Source: Thermodesulfomicrobium sp. WS
GTDB taxonomy: Bacteria; Desulfobacterota; Desulfovibrionia; Desulfovibrionales; Desulfomicrobiaceae
Direction of reading: 5' to 3'
DNA: 64,000 bases
Assembly (NCBI RefSeq): GCF_027925145.1
Contig: NZ_AP027130.1
Span: 2,237,001 to 2,301,000 of the forward strand
Under the pieces are notes generated by a model. That model searched no databases. It was not told the origin of the DNA and saw only the letters and a list, made by a program, of their open reading frames with translations. A program made the translations under genes and the position numbers. Every line of letters starts with the position of its first letter. The first letter of the stretch is position 1. Shown here one piece after another: positions 41,856 to 50,860 of the stretch.

Positions 41856-42890
41856 CTAGATGCGCTCCGTCCGCACCTGCAGATGGACGCAGGCCGCCGT
41901 CACCCGGCTGATGCCCGTATAGATCAGGCTCACGGCAAACACCCCCGCCAGGGCAGCCAAGGTCCCGGGATGCGCCAGGGCAGCCAAAGCGGCCGCGCCA
42001 TCGAAAGTGAGCGTCGCCTTGGGGGCAAGCCCAAGGATCCCCCCGATCCAGACCATGCCCACCACGGCCATCCACTGATAGGCGGAAAACCGGGCATTGC
42101 CGCGAAAATCCGCCCGCAAGAACTCCGAGACCACCCGCCAGGCCAAGGGTACCATCCCCGCCCATGCCAGGGCCAAATCCACGTCACCTGCCACCAAGGC
42201 TTCCGCTCCCATCCAGGCGGCCACCCCATGCACCACGGTGGCCATGCCCTGCACCGGGACCAAGGCCGCGCCTTCCCATCCGCTGGCGTAGGCCGCCTTC
42301 TTGGTGGGACCCCAGAACCGCACCGCCAGCGGCGTAGCGAGCCGTCGCCACGGGGCAGGCAACTCCTCCACCCTCCGGCCATAGCAGCAGCCAAAACTGC
42401 AGCACGCCAGCCGCCCCACACCCTCGCCCAGGGCGTAGGCCACGGCGGAGGCCGCCAGCACCTGGGGCCACGGGGGAAGGCCACCCCAGTACTGCCGCAC
42501 CCCCCAAGCCACCACCGGAACCAGCCACAAGGCGACGAACACGGCCCCGCCCACGGTGAGGGTGGCGCTTTTGCCCTCCACCCAGGCCGCCACCAGGCGG
42601 GAGGCCGGCATGCACACCGCGAGCACCACCGCCACCATGGCCAGCAGGGAACCCAGCGCCGCCCCGAGGCCAGCCCCCAAGAAAACCAGCGCCGCCACCG
42701 CCAGGCTATAGGCCACGGCGCTCACAATACCGTACCACGTAAGATTCACCGCCTGCCACGATCCATCGGCATTGAGACGCACCGGGATGCACGCCGCCAC
42801 CTGCCAGCGGGCCAAAGCCAGCACCCGCGAAAGCCACCACATGGCCGCCAAGGCCGTCACGGCCACGCCCCGCAGCACCCAGATAGTCAT
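41856..42890 (-). CDS. Lgt-like multi-pass membrane protein
   Basis: A 344-aa membrane protein with about eight hydrophobic helices. A central RLACCSFGCCYGRRVEE resembles the active-site arginine/glycine region of prolipoprotein diacylglyceryl transferase (Lgt) relatives, in a form rich in Cys (GCCYGR), and an H in VVHGVAAW follows. It is too divergent to be called the housekeeping Lgt, and the N-terminal helix pair is different. The start overlaps the psd stop by 4 nt, so its job is probably tied to phospholipid chemistry. Assignment to the Lgt superfamily is tentative. Confidence 0.6.
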   Translation of the reverse strand: MTIWVLRGVAVTALAAMWWLSRVLALARWQVAACIPVRLNADGSWQAVNLTWYGIVSAVAYSLAVAALVFLGAGLGAALGSLLAMVAVVLAVCMPASRLVAAWVEGKSATLTVGGAVFVALWLVPVVAWGVRQYWGGLPPWPQVLAASAVAYALGEGVGRLACCSFGCCYGRRVEELPAPWRRLATPLAVRFWGPTKKAAYASGWEGAALVPVQGMATVVHGVAAWMGAEALVAGDVDLALAWAGMVPLAWRVVSEFLRADFRGNARFSAYQWMAVVGMVWIGGILGLAPKATLTFDGAAALAALAHPGTLAALAGVFAVSLIYTGISRVTAACVHLQVRTERI

Positions 42891-43984
42891 GATCCCTCCT
42901 TCAGCATGCACCGCCGGCGTGCACCCTTGTGGGCGCGGGCGATGGTGGAGCGCACGCGCACATCCACCTCCACCCAGGGGCTGCCCAGCCAGGCGGAGAA
43001 GCGGCTGCGCACATCGGCGCGCAATTGATGGCGCAACAACTCCTCGGCAAAGGTCACGCGTCCCGGCTCGAACACCAGCACGTCCACCGAGCTTCCCGGT
43101 AAAAACAGGCTCTTGGGCTGGCCCCGGCGCAGCCAGAGATCCAGGGCCATGGGCTGGTGGGGCCGGTAGCCGCGGGGCGCGTAGCGCTGTTCGATGCGAC
43201 CGATCATGAGCGCCGCCACTTCCACCATGGCCACCATGCCGCAGCAGCTGCCGCCGGGCACGTCGGTATCGATGATGGTCACGGCGCGGCGGTTTTGCGA
43301 ATACGGCGTGGCCATGGCCACCACCGCCGCAGGATTGCAGGAATGAAACGTCCCTTCCAACTCGTAGAAGTCCACCACCACCCCTTCCACCGGCACGTGG
43401 TTGTAGTGGTATTTTTCCGGGGTCAGCCGGAAGATGGCAAATTGGCCGCCGGTAAAGCGCCGCGCCCAGGCAGACCCCACAAGCTGCGATAGCGAGAAGA
43501 ACTTGTCCTTGACCCACAGGTGCGAGGCTGCATCGAGAGAGCCCACCAGCACCCGGGCATCGGCGGGAGACACCACCACCGTGGCATCGGGGTCCATGGG
43601 CCGGCACGTTTCGTAGCGGATCTGGCGCTCAAAGATGCGGCGAGCCGTGGTGTAAAACTCCGGCGGCTCCACGCATTCCCCAAGCTCGATGCCGAGGCGC
43701 TCCACCAAGCGCCGGGCCCCCGAGAGCCGCGCCCCCAAGGGCAGGTCGTAGTTGAAGAACCCCAAAAGCCGGGTCATGCGGCCCGAAGCCAAGGCGCGCA
43801 CCACGCTTGGGGCATGCTCCCGCACCCGGTCGTAGAGATAGGTGATGACCCGGTCGCAAAAGAGTTCTTCGGCCTGCACCCGGCCTGTATCCCTGCAGAC
43901 GAACTCATGGGGCTGCGGCCGCAAAGACGACGACTCCATCCGCAACGCCCCCGCAGTGGGCAACATCTCCGGTTCACGCAGCAT
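42887..43984 (-). CDS. psd: Phosphatidylserine decarboxylase homologue
   Basis: Pyruvoyl enzyme family that turns phosphatidylserine into phosphatidylethanolamine. The 365-aa protein has the Asp of the processing triad in VSPADARVLVG (about 145), the His in YHYNHVPVEGVV (about 200) and the self-cleavage site PGSSVDVLVF (about 300, GSS in place of the usual GST). AAGGAG lies 8 nt before the ATG at 43984. It overlaps the unknown gene upstream by 11 nt and the Lgt-like gene downstream by 4 nt. A longer N-terminal region (about 1-100) precedes the catalytic core. Whether this is the housekeeping Psd or a specialised one is open. Confidence 0.85.
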   Translation of the reverse strand: MLREPEMLPTAGALRMESSSLRPQPHEFVCRDTGRVQAEELFCDRVITYLYDRVREHAPSVVRALASGRMTRLLGFFNYDLPLGARLSGARRLVERLGIELGECVEPPEFYTTARRIFERQIRYETCRPMDPDATVVVSPADARVLVGSLDAASHLWVKDKFFSLSQLVGSAWARRFTGGQFAIFRLTPEKYHYNHVPVEGVVVDFYELEGTFHSCNPAAVVAMATPYSQNRRAVTIIDTDVPGGSCCGMVAMVEVAALMIGRIEQRYAPRGYRPHQPMALDLWLRRGQPKSLFLPGSSVDVLVFEPGRVTFAEELLRHQLRADVRSRFSAWLGSPWVEVDVRVRSTIARAHKGARRRCMLKEGS

Positions 43985-46268
43985 GCCGGCACTCCTTGGC
44001 AGCGGGCTCCCACACCGTCACCGCCACCAGCACGGGCAAAAGCTGGCGGCAGACCTCCTGCGGGATACGGCCGTGCTGGCGTAAGGCCTCCCGCGCCTGT
44101 TTCACCACCCAGTCCACGGACCGGCCATCGCACAGGCCAAGCCCCATGCGCCGGCAAGTGACTTCCAGAAAATCCAGCGCTTCCACTAAGTGCTCCACGC
44201 GGAGCTCTTCCCGGTAGCACGCCTCCGCCGCGCGGTTGAAGGTCTCGGCGTCCACCTCCAAGGGCGAGCGCGCCCCCAGCCGCGCCAGCACCCGATCCGT
44301 CAAGCGCGAGGCGGCCCGCGCCTCGGGATGTTCCAAGCGCCGGCGCAAATCCGCCAACACCGGTTGCGCACCCATGGCCTCCACCACACAGGCGGCCTCG
44401 GTTTCGAGAAAATCCACCAGCGCCGCCCGCAGCTCCGGCAGGCGCACGCGGGCATGTCCCGGATAGCGCCGGCTGGGGCGCACACGCGCTACGCGGCCCA
44501 CCAGTTCGATCAGCAAACGGTTGGGGCTGTCGTGGCGCACGAACACCGTGGGCACCTCCAAGGCCATGGCGAAAAACGCCTGGCGCCGCTCGCTCTCCCA
44601 GGTGGGCGCATCCGGGATGGCGCCGTGGTCCACCCGCCGAGAAAGCACCATCCACCACGCCACGGCAGTCAGCAAAAGCTGCAGGTCCACGGCCCGTGCC
44701 ATGTCCTGGCCATACGAAGGAAATAGGCTGAAAAAACGGCCCTCGAATCCACTAAAACCCATACGGGCAAAGATGCGCGGCTTGTAGAGGAGATAGGTGG
44801 ACATGGCGGCGTGAAAGACCCCGTGCGCCGCCAGTTCGGCCTTGAGGCGCTCGTCGCTGCCCAGGCTTCCGTCCAAACAAGAAGCCTCGTGGGTGCTCAT
44901 GAGACACGTCATGTAGTCCACCAGGCGGAAGTCGGGCACGTGGTCGCCGCGCAGGCCAAAGATCCGCGCCAGGGCGCGGTCCAAGGCCGGAGGTCCAAAC
45001 GGGGTGATGGGACGCCCCAAGATCTTGAGCTTGGCCTTCTTCTTCCAGCGCCGCCACAGCATGCGCAGATGGGTGAAATCCAACTCGTGGGGCAAAAATC
45101 CCAAGGCGGTCTCGGGATGAAAATCCGCAAACCCCAAACGGTACGGGGCGGCGCTATACACCCCCACGAAAAGCGGCAGAAAATGCTCCACTATCTTGAC
45201 CACCAGGTCCGCGGCCCATTTTTCCTCCGCCGGGCCAAGACCGCCGCTGGCAAGAAGGGCGCTCAAACGACGACTGCCCAAGGAAACGTGGATGCCGTTA
45301 TTGGCCAAGCAGGTGCTCGAGGTATTGGGCAGCACCACCAGGTTGCGGTTCAAAAGCCCCGCCTCCCGCAGCTTGCCCAAGGCATTGAGCTGACTGCGGG
45401 AAAGGGTCTCGTGGCACAGGTGCATGTAGGCCTTCTTTTCCTCGCCCCGCTCCCAGCCGCTCAAGCACGGATTGATGAAAAGCTCGCGGTAGAAGGCATC
45501 GGGCACCAAGGCGTTGAGGGCCTTCTGCCGCCACGGCGGCAGGGGCGAGGCGTAGACCACCACCCGCTGGCCGCTGGCCTCCAGCCCCAAGGCATGGTTG
45601 GCCCACTCCACCAGGACTTCGCACAAGAGCTGGCGCATGCAGGTCTCCCGCGCCACGGCCAGGCCGCCTTCATGACAGGGCAGGGGCGCGAAGGACACCG
45701 TCTCCGGCGAAGTGTTGTCATTGGAAAAGAGGGGAAAAAGCCTGCGCGCCACATGGGCGTCGCCGCGCAGGGGGCCGTCCATGGCCTGGGCGAGGGAAAG
45801 CTTCAAGAGATAGCTCACCGGGATGCGCAGCCACGTCTCTCCGGCCTCCTGCACGAAAAAGTCGGCGCTGTCGCTGCGCCGCGGGCCATTGGGCGCCGAC
45901 TTGTCCGCCGCCAGGTCCGCATCCAGCACCGCGCGGGCAACGGCCGAAAGCCGCGCCATGGGCACCCGCACCCAACTGTTCTCCCACACCTCTCCCGGGC
46001 CTGGCTCGAGCACCGCCTCCACGGCCTCCAACATCCGGGCCGGATACTCCCCCGCGGCCGCCCGGCGCCTGAGCCCCTGCACGTAGCGCGAGGCCATCAC
46101 CGTGCGCGGCAGATCCACCCGCTCCCGCGGTCCGATGACCGCGGTTTGAAGCTCCGTCTCCGAGCCGGCGGTGGCATCTGCCGCAAGAAAGGGCAAATCC
46201 CCGATGCCGCCATAGCCCAGCGCCGCCTGCAGCCGCGCCGCCATGTCTTCGCTCGCCGTCGATCCCAT
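43974..46268 (-). CDS. Large uncharacterised protein of the psd cassette, 764 aa
   Basis: I do not recognise this family. The 764-aa product has no signal peptide and no clear membrane helices except one moderately hydrophobic stretch near 540 (LLLTAVAWWMVLS). It has several conserved-looking blocks: LPNTSSTCLANNGIHVSLGSR, FHPETALGFLPHELDFTH followed by RRWKKKAKLK, and LVDYMTCLMSTHEASC. The C-terminal 170 residues are helical and Arg/Leu/Glu rich. The ATG at 46268 has GGAGGG 6 nt upstream. Its stop overlaps psd by 11 nt, giving strong coupling. Function may be in lipid modification or a polymer linked to phosphatidylserine, by context only. Confidence 0.75.
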   Translation of the reverse strand: MGSTASEDMAARLQAALGYGGIGDLPFLAADATAGSETELQTAVIGPRERVDLPRTVMASRYVQGLRRRAAAGEYPARMLEAVEAVLEPGPGEVWENSWVRVPMARLSAVARAVLDADLAADKSAPNGPRRSDSADFFVQEAGETWLRIPVSYLLKLSLAQAMDGPLRGDAHVARRLFPLFSNDNTSPETVSFAPLPCHEGGLAVARETCMRQLLCEVLVEWANHALGLEASGQRVVVYASPLPPWRQKALNALVPDAFYRELFINPCLSGWERGEEKKAYMHLCHETLSRSQLNALGKLREAGLLNRNLVVLPNTSSTCLANNGIHVSLGSRRLSALLASGGLGPAEEKWAADLVVKIVEHFLPLFVGVYSAAPYRLGFADFHPETALGFLPHELDFTHLRMLWRRWKKKAKLKILGRPITPFGPPALDRALARIFGLRGDHVPDFRLVDYMTCLMSTHEASCLDGSLGSDERLKAELAAHGVFHAAMSTYLLYKPRIFARMGFSGFEGRFFSLFPSYGQDMARAVDLQLLLTAVAWWMVLSRRVDHGAIPDAPTWESERRQAFFAMALEVPTVFVRHDSPNRLLIELVGRVARVRPSRRYPGHARVRLPELRAALVDFLETEAACVVEAMGAQPVLADLRRRLEHPEARAASRLTDRVLARLGARSPLEVDAETFNRAAEACYREELRVEHLVEALDFLEVTCRRMGLGLCDGRSVDWVVKQAREALRQHGRIPQEVCRQLLPVLVAVTVWEPAAKECRHAA

Positions 46269-46425
46269 GCACCCTCCATAACGCTCGTCTTTCGGAGGAT
46301 CATGTCTGGGAAAAACGGCAACACGGTGCCGCATGGGTCACAAGGCAGTGACAACGCAGACCCCTCGGGGCGGATGCCCTGGGACATTGGAAAAAGAATC
46401 GGCAACTGCGAACGCTAAGCGGAGT

Positions 46426-46800
46426 TCAGGCAGCGGCATCCGCGGCGCAGCGCAGACGGCGGGCAAGGAGTTCCATGAGGCCCGGGTCATCATGCAGACC
46501 CGACTCCAAGCGCACTTCCACCGCAGGCCAGCGCTGGGCAAGCTCCGCCACCAAGGCAGGGATATCGCGGCGCAGATGCACGCCGTCCAAAAGAAAGAGC
46601 GGCAAGATGTGGATCTGCCGCACACCAGCGGTAGCCAAGGCCGCCACCTGGGTGGGCAGATCCGGCTCACCAAGAGAAAAATATGCAGGAACGACCCTGA
46701 CCTCCGGATCCATCGCCTGCAGCCGGGCCACGAGCTGCGCAAACGACTCACGCGCCCGGGGCTCGCGGCTGCCATGGGCCAAGACAATCCATGCTCGCAC
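46426..46800 (-). CDS. cbiX: Small CbiX-type sirohydrochlorin chelatase
   Basis: A 124-aa short-form (CbiX-S) protein inserting cobalt or iron into sirohydrochlorin for B12 or siroheme. The N-terminal metal-ligand His is in VLAHGSREPRA and a second in LPLFLLDGVHLRRDIP, as in the family. The short form works as a homodimer. The start is a GTG at 46800 with GGAGG 6 nt upstream. It lies 15 nt downstream of a hybrid kinase, an odd operon partner. The metal cannot be deduced. Confidence 0.88.
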   Translation of the reverse strand: MRAWIVLAHGSREPRARESFAQLVARLQAMDPEVRVVPAYFSLGEPDLPTQVAALATAGVRQIHILPLFLLDGVHLRRDIPALVAELAQRWPAVEVRLESGLHDDPGLMELLARRLRCAADAAA

Positions 46801-46815
46801 GCGCGCCTCCTGCAG

Positions 46816-49155
46816 TTATTCCCGCCCCAGGACCCGGGCTAAAGTGGTTGCCAAGGTCTGGAAATCCACAGGTTTGGCCAGATAAGCATCCATGCCTGCG
46901 GTCACGAAACGCTCGCTATCCCCAGGCATGGCAAAGGCCGTAAGGGCCACCACGCGCGGCCCTCCATCAGCGTGGCGGGCGCGGATACGGCGAACCACTT
47001 CCACACCATCTATGTCCGGCAGTTGGATGTCTAAAAGCACCACGTCCACGGACTCAGCGGCCTCCACCGCCACGCCATCGGCGCCTGTGGCGGCAGTAAG
47101 CACCTCATACCCTAAGCGGGACAAAAGCTGGGTCGCCGCCATACGGTTGATGGGGTCGTCTTCCACCACGAGCACCCGGCCTGAGGCGCAGCACGGCAAC
47201 GGCGGAACGGCATCGACATCCACCGCACGCTCCACCGGCCGCAGTGGGAGCACGAAATGCACGGTCGTCCCCTCGCCAGGCTCGCTCTCCACACTGAGGA
47301 CTCCCTGCATGCGGCGGATAAGTTCTTTGACGATAGCAAGCCCGAGCCCTGCCCCCTGAAAGCGCCGGGTCATGGATCCATCGGCCTGGGAAAAGGGAGC
47401 AAAGAGCCGCGGCAGCACCTCGGGTGCAATGCCGACCCCTGTGTCCTGCACCGAAAAATAAACGCGCTCCGCATCCCCCAAAGGCACCGGCAAGCGTCGC
47501 ACCTCCACCCGGACCTCACCGTGAGGGGTGAATTTGACCGCATTGCCCACCAAATTCGAGAGGATCTGCTGGAGCCGTACGCCGTCACCTTCTACGTGGC
47601 GGGGCACAGCCGAATCCACATGCCAGTGCAGGGTGATGCCCTTCATGCGGGCGCTAAACGCAAAGAGTCGGCAAACGTCGTCCACGGCCTGATGCAGATC
47701 GAAGGGCGCGCGGTGCAAAGAAAAACCACCGGCCTCCATGCGCGAGAGATCAAGGATGTCGGAGAGGAGTTGGGTAAGACGCTGGCAGGACTCCATACCC
47801 GTGCGCACATATTCGGCCTGTTCGTCGGAAAGATCGGTCATGAGCAGGAGCTGGAGCATGCCCATCATGCCGTTGAGGGGGGTGCGGATCTCATGGCTCA
47901 TGTTGGCAAGAAACTCGCTCTTGACACGATTGGCGGCCTCGGCAGCGTCGCGGGCCTCCAGAAGGGCGCGGCGCGCCTGCATACGCTCGGTCATATCCGT
48001 ATGCGTGCCCACAGCGCGCACAGGCCGGCCGTCGTCAAACTCTACTACTCGGCCACGGCCTTCGATCCACTTCCACTGCCCGTCCTTGGTACGGCAGCGG
48101 AACTCCACCCGAAAACCTTGGCCTGCGGCAATGGCGGTCTCGATGCGGTGCTGGGTGGGCGCCAAGTCTTCTGGGTGCAGCAATCGCTTCCAGGTATCGT
48201 AGGTGGCGGGAAACTCTCCCGGCTGATAGCCGAGCATGGTGTAGTAGCGAGGGCTGAAATAGGCCTCGTTGGTTACTAAGTTCCAGTCCCACAGGCCATC
48301 TTCCACGGCATCCAACGCCAAGGCGAGACGCTCTTCGCTCTGCAAGAACTCTTGCTGTATGCGAACCCGAGCGCTGACATCCTGACGGATGAGGATACCG
48401 CCCTCCGTGCGCCCCCCACGCACGAATGGCACAGCCCACATGCTCTGGTAACCGGAGCGGCCGGAAGCGAACCGCGGCACCCGCACATCCAGAAGCTCCA
48501 CCGCCTGGCCGGAGAGGACCTGCAAGATCTTTCCCCCCACCCCTGCGGATCGGATACCTTCGAGCTCGTCGATACGCCGGCCCAGAAAGTGGGACGCCGG
48601 CAGCCCACCGGCAAAGCGGGTCAGATGCCAGCGGTTGACAAAACGCACCACACCCTGGGCATCGAACTGCATCACGGAAAGGGGCATGGATTCCACCAGG
48701 GTGCGGAAACGGCCCTCCATCTGGGCAAGCTGTTCCCGCATCCGGCAGGGACGGGTGCACTCAAGGCAATCGCCAGGCTGATGGCAGTCCTCGCCCATGC
48801 TTCCTGCGCGCGGGATCTCCCGCAACACCTCCACCACCAGGGTGCGGCCATCGGCATCGATGACGGGGATCGCCTCGCAATGGAAATGCCGCCCCAAGAC
48901 CGGCTCGAAGCGCGTGAGGCGCACGGGCTCTTCAGAGGCAAGCGCCGCCTCCACCGGACAATCGGCGCACGGGGTGCTGTTGCCAATGAGTTCAAAGCAG
49001 CGCCGACCCAAAACCCGAGACGGGTCCGACTCCCCAAGCAGGCGCATGCCCGCGGCGTTGTAAAAAAGAATACGGTGGTCACCGTCCACGACCCCGATCA
49101 CATACGGCAAGCTATCGAGAGCCAGGCGCAAGAGCTGGCAGGAATCGGCACTCAT
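46816..49155 (-). CDS. Soluble PAS hybrid histidine kinase
   Basis: A 779-aa cytosolic hybrid kinase. PAS1 (about 8-115) carries a CADCP motif, the linker holds a four-cysteine cluster (CHQPGDCLECTRPC, about 125-138), and PAS2 (about 145-265) and PAS3/PAC (about 280-395) follow. HisKA has His in LANMSHEIRTPLNG near residue 420, then HATPase_c (DTGVGI, GAGLGLAIVK) and a C-terminal receiver (VVEDDPIN; phospho-Asp in VVLLDIQLPDIDG near 706; Lys in YLAKPVD). The cysteines suggest a metal- or redox-sensing site. It lies downstream of an HD-GYP response regulator, which may be its output. Confidence 0.93.
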   Translation of the reverse strand: MSADSCQLLRLALDSLPYVIGVVDGDHRILFYNAAGMRLLGESDPSRVLGRRCFELIGNSTPCADCPVEAALASEEPVRLTRFEPVLGRHFHCEAIPVIDADGRTLVVEVLREIPRAGSMGEDCHQPGDCLECTRPCRMREQLAQMEGRFRTLVESMPLSVMQFDAQGVVRFVNRWHLTRFAGGLPASHFLGRRIDELEGIRSAGVGGKILQVLSGQAVELLDVRVPRFASGRSGYQSMWAVPFVRGGRTEGGILIRQDVSARVRIQQEFLQSEERLALALDAVEDGLWDWNLVTNEAYFSPRYYTMLGYQPGEFPATYDTWKRLLHPEDLAPTQHRIETAIAAGQGFRVEFRCRTKDGQWKWIEGRGRVVEFDDGRPVRAVGTHTDMTERMQARRALLEARDAAEAANRVKSEFLANMSHEIRTPLNGMMGMLQLLLMTDLSDEQAEYVRTGMESCQRLTQLLSDILDLSRMEAGGFSLHRAPFDLHQAVDDVCRLFAFSARMKGITLHWHVDSAVPRHVEGDGVRLQQILSNLVGNAVKFTPHGEVRVEVRRLPVPLGDAERVYFSVQDTGVGIAPEVLPRLFAPFSQADGSMTRRFQGAGLGLAIVKELIRRMQGVLSVESEPGEGTTVHFVLPLRPVERAVDVDAVPPLPCCASGRVLVVEDDPINRMAATQLLSRLGYEVLTAATGADGVAVEAAESVDVVLLDIQLPDIDGVEVVRRIRARHADGGPRVVALTAFAMPGDSERFVTAGMDAYLAKPVDFQTLATTLARVLGRE

Positions 49156-49285
49156 GAGGGCCTCCCGGAAGATATTGCCTCGCGTGTACCCAAAGCGCCT
49201 GGGTCACGCAAGAAGCAATGGCCGCAGGGCAGCGCAGCCCCGGTCCGCGGCAAAAAGGCCCTCTTTTTCGCAGCAAGTTGGCTGG

Positions 49286-50782
49286 TTACAGACCATCCTG
49301 AAGACGCGCGCGCAGGGCGCAAAACGCCGGCACATCGTCCAAAAGCAGGTCCACCAGATACGGATCGAACTGGCGGCCGCGCTGCTCGGCGAAATACTCC
49401 AACGTCTGCGCCAATGACCAGGCGGGTTTGTACATCCGCGGACTGAGCAAGGCGTCGAAAACATCGGCCAGGGCCGTGAGCCGACCGAAGATGTGGATGG
49501 ACTCTCCCGCCAGACCCTGCGGATAGCCCTTACCATCCCAGCGTTCGTGGTGCTCCAAGGCGATGATGGATGCCGCGCGCAAAAGGCGGCGTGACGACTT
49601 GGCCAAAATGGCATGACCGATGGTGGTATGGCCTTGGATGACGGCAAACTCCTCCGGCGACAGCCGGCCGGGTTTGAGCAGGATGGCATCGGGGATGCCG
49701 ATCTTGCCCACGTCATGGAGCGGGGCTGCCCGGCGCACCAGCTCCACCACTTCCTCGCCAAGACCGGCCTTGGCCGCCAAAAGCGCCGCGCATTCCGCCA
49801 CCGAGCGCACATGATAGGCAGTCTCCTTGGAGCGGGTCTCCACGACCTCCCCCAAGGTGGCGATGATTTCCCCCTGGGTCTCGGTGACTTCACGGTGCAA
49901 CAACACGTTGTCCAAGGCCAGGGCAAGCTGCAGGGCAAGGGTATCCAAAACCTGACCCACCACCGGGGAGACCGCGGCGGAAAACTCCGCCACCACGGCC
50001 ATGTTCGCCTCCCCAAACCGGGCCACGAACCACGCACCGTCCACGGCAAAGGAACCAGAGCACGCAGCGAGGCGGACGTTCGCCTGCTCCAGCCATGTCT
50101 GCGTTACTCCTTCGCTCGTCGCGATCGGCTCCACTCCCCATGCCCCAACGTGCCCCACCACCGTACACGCCCGACAGGCCGCGGCCTCGGCCACGCTCTG
50201 CACCGTATCCAAGGCTGCAGCGGCAAATTGCGCCTCGGTACGCAGGGCAAGCATACGGCTCGTGCCCAGGGCTAAGGCAGCCATGCCATCCCGAGCCAAT
50301 GCCAGGGTCTGCATCTGCTCATAGGCGCGCAAGGCCGCAGTGAGTGAGGTCATGAGTTTGAGCTCACTGAGCTCCGCTTTGTGCTTGTAGTCGTTGATAT
50401 CGTAGTCGAGGACCACGGCGCGCTCCGGGGCTCGACCAGGCTGACCGGTGCGCAGGATGATGCGCACCCGGGAATTGCCCAGCTCGTCGCGCACGTAGCG
50501 CACAAGATCAAGCCCGGCTTGCTCGGTCTCCATGACCACGTCCAAAAAAATGACCGCAATGTCCGGATGCTGCGAAAGCAGGCCCCGGGCTGCGGCCGCG
50601 CTTTGGGCGTGCAGAAATACCAGTCCCCGTCCTTGAAACCGGTATCCATGCAAGGCAAGCTCAGTAATGCGATGCACAAATTCGTCGTCGTCCACCACCA
50701 AGACCTTCCACGGCGGACCCAGGGGGCCCTCATCCCCTGGCCCTTCGGCAGCGAACACTAGTGGTTCTTCATCGGCATGCAT
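49286..50782 (-). CDS. HD-GYP response regulator with DUF3369 domain
   Basis: The 498-aa protein has a receiver domain (VVDDDEFV; phospho-Asp in AVIFLDVVME, near 87), a middle DUF3369/GAF-like domain (about 165-320), and a C-terminal HD-GYP domain (about 325-498) with HDVGKIGIPD and HHERWDGKGYPQGL. HD-GYP enzymes hydrolyse cyclic-di-GMP, so this should lower c-di-GMP when the receiver is engaged. I chose the ATG at 50782 (MHADEEP) because GGAG lies 7 nt upstream; ATGs at 50794 and 50821 have no such site. A perfect palindrome (50813-50831) lies in its probable promoter. Confidence 0.92.
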   Translation of the reverse strand: MHADEEPLVFAAEGPGDEGPLGPPWKVLVVDDDEFVHRITELALHGYRFQGRGLVFLHAQSAAAARGLLSQHPDIAVIFLDVVMETEQAGLDLVRYVRDELGNSRVRIILRTGQPGRAPERAVVLDYDINDYKHKAELSELKLMTSLTAALRAYEQMQTLALARDGMAALALGTSRMLALRTEAQFAAAALDTVQSVAEAAACRACTVVGHVGAWGVEPIATSEGVTQTWLEQANVRLAACSGSFAVDGAWFVARFGEANMAVVAEFSAAVSPVVGQVLDTLALQLALALDNVLLHREVTETQGEIIATLGEVVETRSKETAYHVRSVAECAALLAAKAGLGEEVVELVRRAAPLHDVGKIGIPDAILLKPGRLSPEEFAVIQGHTTIGHAILAKSSRRLLRAASIIALEHHERWDGKGYPQGLAGESIHIFGRLTALADVFDALLSPRMYKPAWSLAQTLEYFAEQRGRQFDPYLVDLLLDDVPAFCALRARLQDGL

Positions 50783-50812
50783 GACCGGCTCCATTCCGTA
50801 GTGCCCAACCGT

Positions 50813-50831
50813 GTGTATCATAGCGATACAC
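50813..50831. promoter_or_regulatory. Palindromic operator candidate GTGTATC-N5-GATACAC
   Basis: A perfect 7-bp dyad with a 5-nt centre lies 31 nt upstream of the HD-GYP start in the 78-nt gap after the M16 gene. It contains TATGAT on the minus strand, a possible -10. It resembles the two sites of the adh divergon (TGTATC-N5-GA-CA). Confidence 0.6.
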
Positions 50832-50860
50832 TGAAACCCCCGCCTCTGTCCAGGAGCACA

